Counted from the first letter of the stretch, positions 28,464 through 39,670 are shown. The stretch: 64,000 nucleotides of DNA from Variovorax sp. J22G73 (GCF_030317035.1 NZ_JASZYK010000017.1:1-64000); one strand, 5' to 3'. The notes: generated by a model not told the origin, from the letters alone. A program made the numbers and translations.

Positions 28464-29114
28464 ATGTACACGCCCCCGGCCTATGCCGAGCAAGACGAGG
28501 TGCTGCTGCGCGCGCGCATGCGCGAATGGAGCTTTGCCACGCTGGTGACGCACGGTGACAACGGCCTGAACGCCACGCACCTTCCTTTCCTGGTGGACGA
28601 GGAGGGCCCGGAGGGAACCGCCCACATGCACGGCCTGCTCACCACCCACCTGGCGCGCGGCAACCCGCAGTTCCACGACCTGAAGGCCGGCGCGCCGGCG
28701 CTGGTGATCTTCCAGGGGCCGCATGCCTTCATCTCGCCGAGCTGGTACGAGAACCGCATGACCTTCCCGACCTGGAACTACACCGCCATCCACGTGCAGG
28801 GCACGCCCGAGGTGGTGGAAGACGCCGACGCCATCCGCGCGGTGCTGGAGCGCACCGTGGCCACCTACGACACGCCGCTGGGCGGCGACTGGTCGTTTCC
28901 CGGCGTGCCGGCCGACTACACCGCGCTGCGCCTGAAGGCGATTGCCGCGGTGCGCATTCCCATCGCGCGCATCGAGGGAAAGATGAAGCTCAACCAGGAC
29001 AAGCCGGTGGCCGACCGCCTCGGCGTGATCGCCGCGCTGGAGCGCCAGGGCGACGCGCAGAGCCTGGCGGTGGCCGCGCTCATCCGGCAGCAGCCTGGCA
29101 TCGCCGCCACCTGA
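28464..29114 (+). CDS. Cassette 1 PaiB-like FMN-binding protein
   Basis: 216 residues matching the 'FMN-binding negative transcriptional regulator' family (PaiB). The start MYTPPAYAE, the block IFQGPHAFISPSWYE (about residues 90-104) and the C-terminal KMKLNQDKP are hallmarks. PaiB was described in Bacillus as a repressor, but the fold is a split beta-barrel flavin-binding fold. No classical DNA-binding motif is visible here. Its conserved place between two enzymes in both cassettes suggests an enzymatic or flavin-dependent role. The gap to the aldolase is 49 bp. Confidence 0.88.
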   Translation: MYTPPAYAEQDEVLLRARMREWSFATLVTHGDNGLNATHLPFLVDEEGPEGTAHMHGLLTTHLARGNPQFHDLKAGAPALVIFQGPHAFISPSWYENRMTFPTWNYTAIHVQGTPEVVEDADAIRAVLERTVATYDTPLGGDWSFPGVPADYTALRLKAIAAVRIPIARIEGKMKLNQDKPVADRLGVIAALERQGDAQSLAVAALIRQQPGIAAT

Positions 29115-29163
29115 CAACGCACATCACGCTCCTCACGCCTTCAAGCACCTACCGACCCGACCC

Positions 29164-29901
29164 ATGACAAGCACAGAGACACTCCCCGTCGAGGACGCCG
29201 AAGCCCGCACGCGCCACGACCTGGCCGCGCTGTACCGGCTGATCGCGCACTTCAAGATGACCGACCTGGTCGACACGCACATCAGCGCGCGCATTCCGGG
29301 CACGCCCGACCACTTCCTCATCAACCGCTACGGCGTGCTGTTCCACGAGATGCAGCCGCACGACCTGGTGAAGATCGACCCGAGCGGCAAGGCCGTGAAC
29401 GCCGACGAGGCACCGCAGCGCGTGAACGCGGCGGGCTTCACCATCCACTCGGCCGTGCACATGGCGCGCCACGACCTGGCCTGCGTCATTCACACGCACA
29501 CGGCCGACGGCATCGCGGTGTCGTGCATGGAAGAGGGGCTGCTGCCCATCACCCAGCACGCGCTGAAGTTCTACGGCCACCTGGGCTACCACGACTACGA
29601 GGGCATCGCGCTGGACCTGGACGAGCGCGAGCGGCTGGTGAAGAGCCTGGGCGAGCACCGCGTGATGATCCTGCGCAACCACGGCCTGCTGGCCGCGGGG
29701 CGCAGCATTGCCGAGGCCTTCCTGAACATCTACTTCCTGGAGCGGGCGTGCCAGGCGCAGGTGAAGGCGCTGAGCGGTGGGCGCAAGCTGAGCATGCCTT
29801 CGCAGGCGGTGTGCGAGCGCACGGCGGCGCAGTTCAACCGCGGCGAGGGGCTGGCGCACGCGCAGTTCGCGTGGGAGTCGGCGCTGCGGCTGATCGACTG
29901 A
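29164..29901 (+). CDS. Cassette 1 class II aldolase/adducin-family protein
   Basis: 245 residues. Zinc-ligand histidines are visible in VIHTHTADG (about residues 101-109) and LRNHGLL (about 168), the pattern of fuculose-/ribulose-phosphate aldolases and related 3-oxo-acid decarboxylases (OtnC type). FEM-like segments TDLVDTHISARIP and NRYGVLFHEM occur in the N-terminal half. It is the last gene of cassette 1 and ends 13 bp from a convergent histidine kinase gene. The reaction (aldol cleavage or decarboxylation) is unknown. A close paralog ends cassette 2. Confidence 0.9.
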   Translation: MTSTETLPVEDAEARTRHDLAALYRLIAHFKMTDLVDTHISARIPGTPDHFLINRYGVLFHEMQPHDLVKIDPSGKAVNADEAPQRVNAAGFTIHSAVHMARHDLACVIHTHTADGIAVSCMEEGLLPITQHALKFYGHLGYHDYEGIALDLDERERLVKSLGEHRVMILRNHGLLAAGRSIAEAFLNIYFLERACQAQVKALSGGRKLSMPSQAVCERTAAQFNRGEGLAHAQFAWESALRLID

Positions 29902-29914
29902 AAAGCACGGCGTT

Positions 29915-32401
29915 CTAACGCCCCAGCAGCTCGCCGACCTTGCGCAGCAGCGCATCGGCATCGAAGGGCTTCACCATCAGCTCCACGTCGCCGCGCAGCA
30001 GCGCGGCGTCGCTGGCCACGTGCGCCGCGTAGCCGGTCATCAAGATCACGCGCATGTCCGGCATGCGCGACAACGCGAAGTCGGCCAGCTGCCGGCCGTT
30101 GGGGCCGGGCAGCCCGACGTCGGACAGCAGCAGGTCGATGGGCGCCGAGCGCTCCAGCAAGGCCATGCCCTGCGCGCCGTCGCTCGCCTCCAGCACCTGG
30201 TAGCCCTGGTCGCGCAGCAACTCGACGGCCATGCGCCGCACCACCTCGTCGTCTTCCACCACCAGAATCTGGCGCTGCGACGCGCTGGGCGACGGCATGT
30301 CGGGCAGCGCCACGCTGGCGGGCACCGCGAGCGCGGTGGCGCGCGGCAGGTACAGGTTGACCGCGGTGCCTATGCCCTCCACGCTTTCGAGCACCACGGT
30401 GCCCTGCGACTGGCGGGCGTAGCCGTAGATCATCGACAGCCCGAGCCCGGTGCCCTGCCCCAGCGGCTTGGTGGTGAAGAAGGGCTCGAAAGCCTGCGCC
30501 ATTACCGCGTTCGACATGCCCACGCCGGTGTCGCGCACGGCCACGCGCACGTAGTCGCCGGCGGCCAGGCCCTCGATGCGCGCGGCCTGCGCCGCCGTGA
30601 GCGCCACGTTGGACAGCGCGATGGTCAGCGTGCCGCCGTCGGGCATGGCGTCGCGCGCGTTGATGGTCAGGTTGAGCACCGCGCTGTCGAACTGGTGCGG
30701 GTCGGTCAGCACGTCCCAGGCGTCGGGCGCCTCTTCGATGACCAGCGTCACGTTCTCGCCCACGGCGTTGCGCAGGATGGCTTCCAGCCCGCGCAGCGCC
30801 GCGCTGAGGGAGATGCTGCGGTTGACCAGCGGCTGCCTGCGCGAAAACGCCAGCAGCCGCTGCGTGATGGAGGCGGCGCGCCGCGCCGATTCGAGCCCGG
30901 CCTCGATGTAGCGCTCCAGCCCCTCGTACTTCTGCGCGGCCACGCGCTTGCGAATGAGCTGCAGCGGCATCACGATGCCCTGCAGCATGTTGTTGAAGTC
31001 GTGCGCGATGCCGCCGGTGAGCTGGCCCAGCGCGTCCATCTTCTGCGACTGGCGCAGCTGCTCCTCGAGCTGGCGCTGGCGCGTCATGTCGATGCCCACG
31101 CCGGTGCGGCGCACCGCGTGGCCGGCCTCGTCGAAGTAGGTGTGGCCGCGCGAGAGCACGGCGCGCACCGAGCCGTCGGGGTGGCAGATGCGGTATTCGA
31201 GCTCCAGCTCGCCTTCGGTCTGCAGGCCGCCCGACATGGTCTGCCGCAGGCGCGGCATGTCTTCGGGGTGCACGTTGGCCAGGAAGCCGCGGCGCGAGAT
31301 GCCGTTGGCCGCCACCGTCGCGTCGAGCCCGTACAGCTCGGAGATGGCCGCGTCGCAGTAGAACTTGTCGACCGCCACCAGGTACGACCACACGCCCACG
31401 CCGCCGGTGGCGCCGAGCGCGAGGCGGGTGAAATCTTCGGAGTCCTGCAGCGCGCGGGTGCGCTGGTCGACCTGCCGCTCCAGCGACGCCGCCAGCGCCA
31501 GCAGGCGCGCCTCGCTGTCGGCCAGCTCGGCCTTGGCGCGCACATGCTCGGTGGTGTCGTAGCCGCCCACGAAGATGCCCAGCACCTGGCCGTCGTCGCC
31601 GTGGATGGGCTCGTAGAGCAGGTCGATGTAGCGGGTGCCCTGCCCGCCGTCCTTGCCCTGCAGCTTCAGCGGCAGCGCCTTGGCGTGCACCGGCTGGCCG
31701 GTGGCGTACACGCCGTCGAGCAGTTCGTAGATGCCCTGGCCCTCCAGCTCGGGAAACACCTCGCGCACCGTGCGCCCGAGGAATTCGCGCGGGCCGGAGA
31801 TGGCCACGTAGGCGTCGTTCACGTAGGTGTACACATGCGTGGGCCCGGCCAGCACGGCGACGAAGCCGGGCATCTGCTGCAGCAGCTGGTTCTGCCGCTT
31901 GCGTTCGCCCTGCAGCCGGCGGTCGGCCAGCACCTTGCCGGTGGTTTCCACCACCGTGTCCAGGATGCCCAGCACCTCGCCGTGCTCGTCGTACAGCGGG
32001 CTGTAGCAAAAAGTGAAGAAGCCGTCTTCCATGAAACCACGGCGATCCGAGCGCACCAGGTAGTCCTCGATGAAGGTCGACTCGCCCTGCATGGCCTTCT
32101 CGGCGATGGGGCGCAGGTCGGCCCAGGCTTCGCTCCAGGTGACGCGCATCGGCTGGCCGAGCGCCTCCGGCTTGTCGCCGAGCAGCACGCGGTAGCCGTC
32201 GTTGTAGATGGCGACAAAGTCCGCGCCCCAGAAGATGCAGGCCGGAAAGTCAGACGACAGCATGTTGTCGACCGAGATCTTCAGCGCGGCGGGCCAGGTG
32301 TCGATCGCACCGACGGCCGTGGCGGCCCAGTCGAACGCGCGAATGCGCGCGCCCATGGCGCCGCCGCCGGAGTGGAAGGCGGAACTGCGTCGGTCGCTCA
32401 C
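29915..32401 (-). CDS. Hybrid sensor histidine kinase with PAS domains and C-terminal receiver
   Basis: 828 residues, no membrane segments, so probably cytoplasmic. Three PAS-like regions lie at about residues 20-160 (with FIEDYLVRSDRRGF), 175-290 and 320-440. The phospho-acceptor His is in GGIAHDFNNML (about residue 465), followed by the HATPase boxes (LNLTINARDAM, GTGLGLSMIYG). A receiver domain at about residues 710-825 has its Asp in LLLSDVGLPG. HDFNNML-type kinases often act in stress or light/redox signalling. The first PAS architecture resembles that of kinases with an unknown cytoplasmic input. It separates the two cassettes; no response regulator follows, so the partner is elsewhere. 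Confidence 0.92.
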   Translation of the reverse strand: MSDRRSSAFHSGGGAMGARIRAFDWAATAVGAIDTWPAALKISVDNMLSSDFPACIFWGADFVAIYNDGYRVLLGDKPEALGQPMRVTWSEAWADLRPIAEKAMQGESTFIEDYLVRSDRRGFMEDGFFTFCYSPLYDEHGEVLGILDTVVETTGKVLADRRLQGERKRQNQLLQQMPGFVAVLAGPTHVYTYVNDAYVAISGPREFLGRTVREVFPELEGQGIYELLDGVYATGQPVHAKALPLKLQGKDGGQGTRYIDLLYEPIHGDDGQVLGIFVGGYDTTEHVRAKAELADSEARLLALAASLERQVDQRTRALQDSEDFTRLALGATGGVGVWSYLVAVDKFYCDAAISELYGLDATVAANGISRRGFLANVHPEDMPRLRQTMSGGLQTEGELELEYRICHPDGSVRAVLSRGHTYFDEAGHAVRRTGVGIDMTRQRQLEEQLRQSQKMDALGQLTGGIAHDFNNMLQGIVMPLQLIRKRVAAQKYEGLERYIEAGLESARRAASITQRLLAFSRRQPLVNRSISLSAALRGLEAILRNAVGENVTLVIEEAPDAWDVLTDPHQFDSAVLNLTINARDAMPDGGTLTIALSNVALTAAQAARIEGLAAGDYVRVAVRDTGVGMSNAVMAQAFEPFFTTKPLGQGTGLGLSMIYGYARQSQGTVVLESVEGIGTAVNLYLPRATALAVPASVALPDMPSPSASQRQILVVEDDEVVRRMAVELLRDQGYQVLEASDGAQGMALLERSAPIDLLLSDVGLPGPNGRQLADFALSRMPDMRVILMTGYAAHVASDAALLRGDVELMVKPFDADALLRKVGELLGR

Positions 32402-32665
32402 GGACGCCGGGCGCCGGCTGGGGCAGCGCTGAGTTGCGTGGGACCCGTGCAGGGATCGGTGCGGAGATCGGTGCGCATGAGAAGACGAAGGGGGTACGTG
32501 GCTGGTTCAGGAAGGCCGCCGCGGCGACACGCGGAAGGTGCTTTTCGGGCGCGGCTGGCATCTTAATTTGCGTCTGCCCGCCCACAATGGGTGGAGTCCC
32601 GATGGCCGACGGGTCAGGCGCTCGGCCTACAGGCAATGCGGCGGCGTGCACCTACAACGAATCCC
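32402..32665. other. Intergenic region, divergent promoters
   Basis: 264 bp between the start of the hybrid kinase (minus) and a small plus-strand gene. It must contain the kinase promoter. No operator-like repeat or convincing -10/-35 pair was seen. Confidence 0.4.
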
Positions 32666-32851
32666 ATGCAAGATCGGCGTCGCCTCATCGAACTCATCCA
32701 GAGCCTGTCCAGGCAGGAAAGCACCCGGCAGCCCACGGCCGAGCAGTGGCTGCGCGAGCAGGACGAGAAAAAAGCCAGGAACGGCGTGCCGGACACCGCG
32801 GCGGATGACCCGATGAAGGCAGACGACCCTCCGGACAATCCCGTCGCCTGA
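32666..32851 (+). CDS. Small hydrophilic hypothetical protein
   Basis: 61 residues, highly charged (QDRRRLIELIQSLSRQE, EQWLREQDEKKARNG), no membrane segment, acidic proline-rich tail. The ATG at 32666 is the natural start within a longer open frame. It sits 50 bp before the glutathione S-transferase gene on the same strand. The amphipathic N-terminal helix and codon use look real, but no family was recognised. Confidence 0.5.
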   Translation: MQDRRRLIELIQSLSRQESTRQPTAEQWLREQDEKKARNGVPDTAADDPMKADDPPDNPVA

Positions 32852-32901
32852 CGACCTGACGCCTTCATCTGCATCTTCACTTGCACGTTCACCTGCACTC
32901 C

Positions 32902-33543
32902 ATGCTCAAGATCCACCACCTCGGCCACTCCCAATCGGAACGCATCGTCTGGCTCTGCGAAGAGCTCGGCATTTCCTACGACCTGCAGCACTACACGCGC
33001 GACGCCGTCACCCGCCTGTCGCCGCCCGAGCTGGTGGCGCTGCACCCGCTGGGCGCGGCCCCGGTCATCGAAGACGGCGAACTCATGCTGGCCGAGTCGG
33101 CGGCGGTCGTCGAATACATCATCGTGAAGCACGGCGGCGGCCGGCTGAAGCCCGGGCCCGAGCATGCGGACTACGCCTCCTTCCTGTACTGGTTTCACTT
33201 CTCGAACGGCAACCTGCAGCCGGTGGTTGGCCGGCTGATGATGGCGAGCCGGGCCAAGCTGGCGCCGGACCACCCGGTGCTGGCGTCGGCGCAGAGCCGG
33301 CTCGACCGCGTGCTGGCGCTGGTGGAAACACGGCTGGGCGAGACGCCCTTCCTGGCGGGCAGCGAGTTCACGGCGGCGGACATCATGAGCGTGTTCTCGC
33401 TCACGACGATGCGGCTGTTCCAGCCGCTGGACCTGGCGGCGTACCCGAACATTCGCGCGTACCTGCAGCGCATCGGGGAGCGGCCGGCGTACCGCCGGGC
33501 GATGGCGAAGGGTGATCCGGACCTGGTGCCGATGCTCGGTTGA
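32902..33543 (+). CDS. Glutathione S-transferase
   Basis: 213 residues from ATG 32902. An N-terminal thioredoxin-like domain carries HLGHSQSERIVWLCEELG as the GSH-site helix, with the cis-Pro loop GAAPVIEDG and LAESAAVVEYI after it. The C-terminal helical domain includes FTAADIMSV near residue 158. The Ser/Gln-containing active-site loop places it in the bacterial theta/beta-like group. GSTs detoxify electrophiles or act in degradation of aromatic and halogenated compounds. Lying between the two cassettes, it may be unrelated to them. Confidence 0.9.
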   Translation: MLKIHHLGHSQSERIVWLCEELGISYDLQHYTRDAVTRLSPPELVALHPLGAAPVIEDGELMLAESAAVVEYIIVKHGGGRLKPGPEHADYASFLYWFHFSNGNLQPVVGRLMMASRAKLAPDHPVLASAQSRLDRVLALVETRLGETPFLAGSEFTAADIMSVFSLTTMRLFQPLDLAAYPNIRAYLQRIGERPAYRRAMAKGDPDLVPMLG

Positions 33544-33623
33544 GGCGCAGGGCATCGGGGAAAGTCGGCGAGGAACGGCGCAGCGCCTTGCTGCATGCGC
33601 ATATCGTTAATCGCGCTTCAAGC

Positions 33624-33644
33624 ATTGCGATGCAATACTCTTGC
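33624..33644 (+). promoter_or_regulatory. Candidate operator upstream of the IclR gene
   Basis: ATTGCGATGCAAT (33624-33636) is a 5-3-5 palindrome. Together with what follows, 33627-33644 reads GCGATGCAATACTCTTGC. An 18-bp sequence with 15 identical positions lies 20-32 bp upstream of the amidase start, in the same orientation to its gene (44651-44668). This is read as a site bound by the IclR-family protein at its own promoter and at cassette 2. Confidence 0.5.
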
Positions 33645-33715
33645 GTTATCCTCTGGGCTTCGCGCCCCGCCCCCGCTTTCCGCGCCAAAAAGCCCCAAGA
33701 AGGCCCACCCACCGA

Positions 33716-34492
33716 ATGACCGCTCGCCCCGACACGCTCTACATCCAGTCGCTCGCCAAGGGCATGAAGGTGCTGGAGTGCTTCGCCGACCATCCGGCGC
33801 CGCTCAGCCTGAACGACATTGCCGAATTCTGCGAGATGGACCGCAGCGCCGCCCAGCGCATGGCCTACACGCTGGTGACGCTGGGTTACCTGGAGCGCGG
33901 CATCAACGGCCGGGGCTACGTGCTGGGCAAGAAGATACTGGAGCGCACCTTCGACTACCTACGCAGCGTGCCCCTGCTGGAGCGCGCCACGCCGCTCATC
34001 GTCGACGTGCAGCGCGAATCGGGCGAGCGCGTGGAGCTGAGCCTGTTCGACGACCTCACCATCATCTTCGCGCTGCGCCGCCAGACCAAGCGCCAGACCT
34101 ACACCACCACGCTGATCGGGCGGCGGCTCGCGACCATCCACACCGCCAGCGGCCGATCGATCATGTCGCACCTGCGCGCTGAGGAAGTCGACAGCATCCT
34201 CGCGCGCTCCGTCGCCACGCCGCTCACTTCGCGCACCGTGACCGATGCGGCGCAGATCCGCGAGCTCATCGCCAGGAGCGCGGCCGACGGCTACGCCATA
34301 GCGTCGGAAGAAAGCATGCTCGGCGAGATCAGCCTGGCCAGCGCGGTGCTGGACAACGAGAACCGCCCGATTGCCGCCATCGACATCTCGGGCTCGCTGG
34401 CCGACTGGAGCCCCGACGCCTTTGCCAAGCGCTTCGCGCCGATGCTCATGAGCGCCACCAAGGCGCTCAGCGGCAAGGCCGGGCTCTCCTGA
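33716..34492 (+). CDS. IclR-family transcriptional regulator
   Basis: 258 residues from ATG 33716. The winged helix-turn-helix at about residues 5-70 contains SLAKGMKVLECFAD, LSLNDIAEFCEMDRSAAQRM and LVTLGYLERG; the effector domain follows with GRRLATIHTASGRS and DGYAIASEE. IclR proteins often control catabolic operons by sensing a pathway intermediate. It ends 28 bp from the last gene of cassette 2, which points toward it. The motif shared between its promoter and the amidase promoter suggests it controls cassette 2 and itself. Confidence 0.93.
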   Translation: MTARPDTLYIQSLAKGMKVLECFADHPAPLSLNDIAEFCEMDRSAAQRMAYTLVTLGYLERGINGRGYVLGKKILERTFDYLRSVPLLERATPLIVDVQRESGERVELSLFDDLTIIFALRRQTKRQTYTTTLIGRRLATIHTASGRSIMSHLRAEEVDSILARSVATPLTSRTVTDAAQIRELIARSAADGYAIASEESMLGEISLASAVLDNENRPIAAIDISGSLADWSPDAFAKRFAPMLMSATKALSGKAGLS

Positions 34493-34520
34493 GCTACCGG
34501 TAGCTATCGGCCACCCGGCC

Positions 34521-35291
34521 TCACAACAGCCGCAGCGCCGCCGCCCACACGCGGTTGCAGTAAGCCATGGCGGTGGGCCGCTCGAACTGCCGCGCGGTGC
34601 GCTCGCAGACTTCCGCCGGCGGGTACACCAGCTCGTCGCCGCCCGAGGTGGCCTTGATCTGCGCCTGGCACGCGCGCTCCAGGAAGTAGATGTTCACGAA
34701 GGCTTCGGGAATGGTCGTGCCCGCGGCCAGCAGGCCGTGGTTGCGCAAGACCATCGCCTTGTGCGGCCCCAGGTCGGCCACCAGGCGCTCGCGCTCCTGC
34801 AGGTCGACCGCGATGCCTTCGTAGTCGTGGTAGCCCAGCCGGTCGTAGAAGCGCAGCGCGTGCTGCGTGATGGGCAACAGCCCCTTGGCGCGGCAGGCCA
34901 CCGCGATGCCGTCGGCGGTGTGCGTGTGGATGACGCAGGCCAGGTCGTGGCGCGCCATGTGCACGGCCGAGTGGATGGTGAAGCCGGCGGCGTTCACGCG
35001 GTTGGTGGTCTCCGGGTCGCCGGGGTCGACAGGCCTGCCGTCGGTGTCGATCTTCACCAGGTCCTGCGGGCGCATCTCGTGGAAGAGCACGCCGTAGCGG
35101 TTGATGAGAAAGTGGTTCTCCGGCCCCGGCACGCGCGCGCTGATGTGCGTGTCGATCAGGTCGGTCATCTTGAAATGCGCGACCAGGCGGTAGAGCGCGG
35201 CCAGGTCCTGGCGCACCTGCGCTTCGGTCTGCGTGGCAGCAGGCGTGGCGGCATCAGCCGGGTTCTGGAGGGGAATGTCTGCGAGGTTCAT
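34521..35291 (-). CDS. Cassette 2 class II aldolase/adducin-family protein
   Basis: 256 residues. The same blocks as the cassette 1 aldolase are seen: TDLIDTHISARVP, NRYGVLFHEM, VIHTHTADGIAVA and LRNHGLLAAG with the zinc-ligand histidines. It has a slightly longer N-terminus. The start overlaps the stop of the FMN-binding gene by 4 bp (ATGA). It is the last gene of the minus-strand cassette 2. Function as for the paralog: aldol cleavage or decarboxylation of an unknown hydroxy-oxoacid. Confidence 0.9.
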   Translation of the reverse strand: MNLADIPLQNPADAATPAATQTEAQVRQDLAALYRLVAHFKMTDLIDTHISARVPGPENHFLINRYGVLFHEMRPQDLVKIDTDGRPVDPGDPETTNRVNAAGFTIHSAVHMARHDLACVIHTHTADGIAVACRAKGLLPITQHALRFYDRLGYHDYEGIAVDLQERERLVADLGPHKAMVLRNHGLLAAGTTIPEAFVNIYFLERACQAQIKATSGGDELVYPPAEVCERTARQFERPTAMAYCNRVWAAALRLL

Positions 35292-35962
35292 GCGGTGCTT
35301 TCCATCGAAGGGACTTGCAGGGCCTCGCGCATGTCGGGCTGCGCGCGAATGAGGCCCGCCATCTGCAGGCTCTGAGCGTCGCCCTGCGCCTGCAGCGCGG
35401 CGATCACGCCCAGCCGGTCTTCGACCGTCTTGTCCTGGTTGAGCTTCATTTTCCCGGTGAGCGTGGCAATCGGGATCTCGAGCGTGGCAATGACCCGCAG
35501 GCGCGAGCCGGTATGCGACATCGGGATCTTCTCGAAGTCCCAGCTACCGCCCAGCGGCGTGTCGTAGTGGGCGACGGTGCGGCGCAGCACCTCCATCACC
35601 TTGTCCTCGTCCTCGCTCACGCGCGGCTTGCCGCGCGCGTGGATGAGCGTGTAGTTCCAGGTCGGGAAGGTCATCTGGTGGCGGTACCAGCTGGGCGACA
35701 CGAAGGCGTGCGGGCCCTGGAATATGACCAGCACCTCCCCGGCCGCCAGCAGGTCTGCATAGAGCGGGTCGTGGCGCGGCAGGTGGGTGACGAGCGTGCC
35801 GAAGGGCGCGGCCTCGCTGGTCGCGCTGTCGAGCAGGAAGGGCAGCATCGACGACTGGATGCCGCCCGCGCCCTGCGTCACCAGCGTGGCAAAGCTCCAC
35901 GCGCGCATGCCCGCGTGCAGCGCGGCCGTGTCTGTCTCGGCGTAGGCCGGTTGGACGAACAT
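35288..35962 (-). CDS. Cassette 2 PaiB-like FMN-binding protein
   Basis: 224 residues. It carries the family start MFVQPAYAETD and the blocks IFQGPHAFVSPSWY and GKMKLNQDKTVEDRLGV. Split beta-barrel flavin fold; no DNA-binding motif is visible. Placement between the alpha/beta hydrolase (10 bp upstream) and the aldolase (4-bp overlap) copies cassette 1 exactly, so the gene belongs to the module. Regulatory versus enzymatic function cannot be decided from sequence. Confidence 0.88.
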   Translation of the reverse strand: MFVQPAYAETDTAALHAGMRAWSFATLVTQGAGGIQSSMLPFLLDSATSEAAPFGTLVTHLPRHDPLYADLLAAGEVLVIFQGPHAFVSPSWYRHQMTFPTWNYTLIHARGKPRVSEDEDKVMEVLRRTVAHYDTPLGGSWDFEKIPMSHTGSRLRVIATLEIPIATLTGKMKLNQDKTVEDRLGVIAALQAQGDAQSLQMAGLIRAQPDMREALQVPSMESTA

Positions 35963-35972
35963 GGCGCGGCCC

Positions 35973-36974
35973 TCAGTTCGAAAGCGCGGCGGCAGCCGAG
36001 CGCTCGCGCAGCCAGCGCGCCGTGTCCTCGAAGGCCTCCACGGCCAGGTCCGAGATCGAGACCGCCTCCAGAAAGCTGTGCGCCGCGCCGGCGTACACCT
36101 TCATGCGCACGTCGTTGCCGGCATCGCGCAGCATCTGCTCCAGCTCGATCATGTCGTCGTGCACCGGGTCGCACTCGGCCACCACCAGCCAGGCCGGCGG
36201 CAGGCCGTGCAGCTCGGCGCGCAGGATGTCCACGCGCGGGTCGGTCAGGTCGGCGCCGCTGGCCACGTGCATGGCGCGGAACCACATCATGCTGAGCAGC
36301 GACAGGCCGTAGTCGCCGCCGCCGTACTGGATGACCGAGTTGCGGTACAGGTTGCTGCTGACGCTGCCGTAGTTCAGCACGATGCCCTTCAGCAGCTGCT
36401 CGCCGCGGTCGCGCAGCTCCAGGCTGGCGCCCATCGAGAAGTTGGCGCCGGCCGAGTCGCCACCCACGAAGAGCTGCGCCGCATCCACATCGAGCAGCGC
36501 GCCGTTCGCCGCCACCCAGCGCAGCACGTCGGCGCACTCCTGCATGGGACGAGGAAACTTGGCGTCGGGCGCGCGGGTGTAGTGCACGCCGACAACGACG
36601 ATGCCCGCGCGCTGCGCGTATTCGCGCATCACGCGGTCGTGTGTGTCCAGGCTGCCCAGCACGAAGCCGCCGCCGTGCAGGTAGACGAACACGCCGGGCA
36701 GCGCGCGCTGCACCGGGTAGTGCGCGCGCACGCGCACCTCGCCATGGCGCGTAGGCACGGTGTGCTCGACCGACCGGGCCATCACCGGCCCGCCGACAAC
36801 CCAGCGCTTGCGCACGGTCTCGGCGATTTCGCGCGCCTCGGCGATCGACACAGTCTCGCGCCGGCCGAACTGGCCGGCGTCGGCGTCCATGGCGCGCACG
36901 AACTGCGCCACCTGCGGGTCCAGCGGCGAGCGGGTGGGAATGGGAACGGAAATGGCGGGGTCTTCGAAACTCAT
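35973..36974 (-). CDS. Cassette 2 alpha/beta hydrolase (HSL/carboxylesterase type)
   Basis: 333 residues. HGGGF is near residue 105, GDSAG near 178 (GGDSAGANFS), the acid Asp in AECDPVHDD and the His in AHSFLEAVS. One difference from its cassette 1 paralog is that the residues after the nucleophile are GAN in place of GGN, which may tune the pocket. Cytoplasmic. It follows the dehydrogenase by 39 bp. Confidence 0.9.
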   Translation of the reverse strand: MSFEDPAISVPIPTRSPLDPQVAQFVRAMDADAGQFGRRETVSIAEAREIAETVRKRWVVGGPVMARSVEHTVPTRHGEVRVRAHYPVQRALPGVFVYLHGGGFVLGSLDTHDRVMREYAQRAGIVVVGVHYTRAPDAKFPRPMQECADVLRWVAANGALLDVDAAQLFVGGDSAGANFSMGASLELRDRGEQLLKGIVLNYGSVSSNLYRNSVIQYGGGDYGLSLLSMMWFRAMHVASGADLTDPRVDILRAELHGLPPAWLVVAECDPVHDDMIELEQMLRDAGNDVRMKVYAGAAHSFLEAVSISDLAVEAFEDTARWLRERSAAAALSN

Positions 36975-37013
36975 GGGTTCTCCAGCGAATTCAGCAAAAA
37001 GATAAGGAAGGGG

Positions 37014-37936
37014 TCAATAACCGCGGTGCATGTCGACCACGTTGAGAAGGGGTTCGCCGGCGTCCAGCCGGCGCACGTTGTCCACCACCTGCCGCGCCAC
37101 CACGGCGGACGAGGCCATGGTGGCCATGTGCGGCGTGACGATCACGCCCGGGGCCTGCCACAGCGGGTCTTCCGCGGGCAAGGGCTCGCTCGCGAACACG
37201 TCGAGCACGGCGCCGCGCACCTGGCCGCTGCCGAGCGCGGCGAGCAGGTCGGCGGCGACCAGGTGCTCGCCGCGGCCGCAGTTGACGACCGCCGCGCCGC
37301 GCGGCAGCGCGTCGAAGGTGCGCCGGCCCAGGATGCCGCGCGTGGCCTCGGTCAGCGGCAGCACGCACACCAGCACGTCGGTCGCGCCCAGGAAGTCGTC
37401 GAGGGCCTCGGCGCCACCGTACATCGCCATGCCCTCGATGGCATGCGCGCTGCGCGACCAGCCGTTGACGGCATAGCCCAGCCCGAGCAGGCTGCGCGCG
37501 ATGGCGCCGCCCAGCTTGCCCAGGCCCATGAGGCCGACGCGGCATTCACCGGCCGGCGTCTGCTGCGGGCGCTGCCAAACGCGCTGTCGCTGGTTGGCCA
37601 GCGCCACGTCGAACCTGCGATGAAAGTGCAGCACCGACCACAGCACGTACTGCACCATGCCGTCCGCGAGCTTCGGGTCGACCACGCGGCACACCGGCAG
37701 GCCGCGCAGGTCCTGCCCCGCCACCACGTTGTCGACACCGGCGGCGATGCTGTGCACCAGCCGCAGCTTGGGCATTTGCGCGTACACGCCGGCCGGCGCG
37801 TTCCAGCACATGGCCACGTCGGCCTCGCGAAAGCCGGGGTCGGGCCACACGACCACCTCGAGCTCGGGCGCCACGGCCTGCACCAGCGGCGCGAAGTAGC
37901 CGAGGTTGGCCGACTGGCTGATGAGTGCGATGCGCG

Positions 37937-37940
<4 letters not shown>
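37014..37940 (-). CDS. Cassette 2 D-2-hydroxyacid dehydrogenase (GhrA-like)
   Basis: 308 residues, the same length as the cassette 1 copy. The GLGKLG nucleotide motif, CGRGE, DVFASEPL and TPHMATM supply the Arg-Glu-His catalytic set. By eye about two thirds of positions are identical to the paralog (for example VHSIAAGVDNVVAGQDLRGL is unchanged). The ATG at 37940 overlaps the ATPase stop (ATGA). The likely reaction is reduction or oxidation of a short 2-oxo/2-hydroxyacid with NAD(P)H. Confidence 0.9.

Positions 37941-39669
<1,729 letters not shown>

Positions 39670-39670
<1 letters not shown>

Noticed and set aside
33634..33639. AATACT after TGC as an extended -10 promoter explaining the shared motif
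   Set aside because: Possible, but no matching -35 hexamer stands at 17 bp upstream in either promoter, and similarity extends beyond the -10 region; kept as an alternative only.
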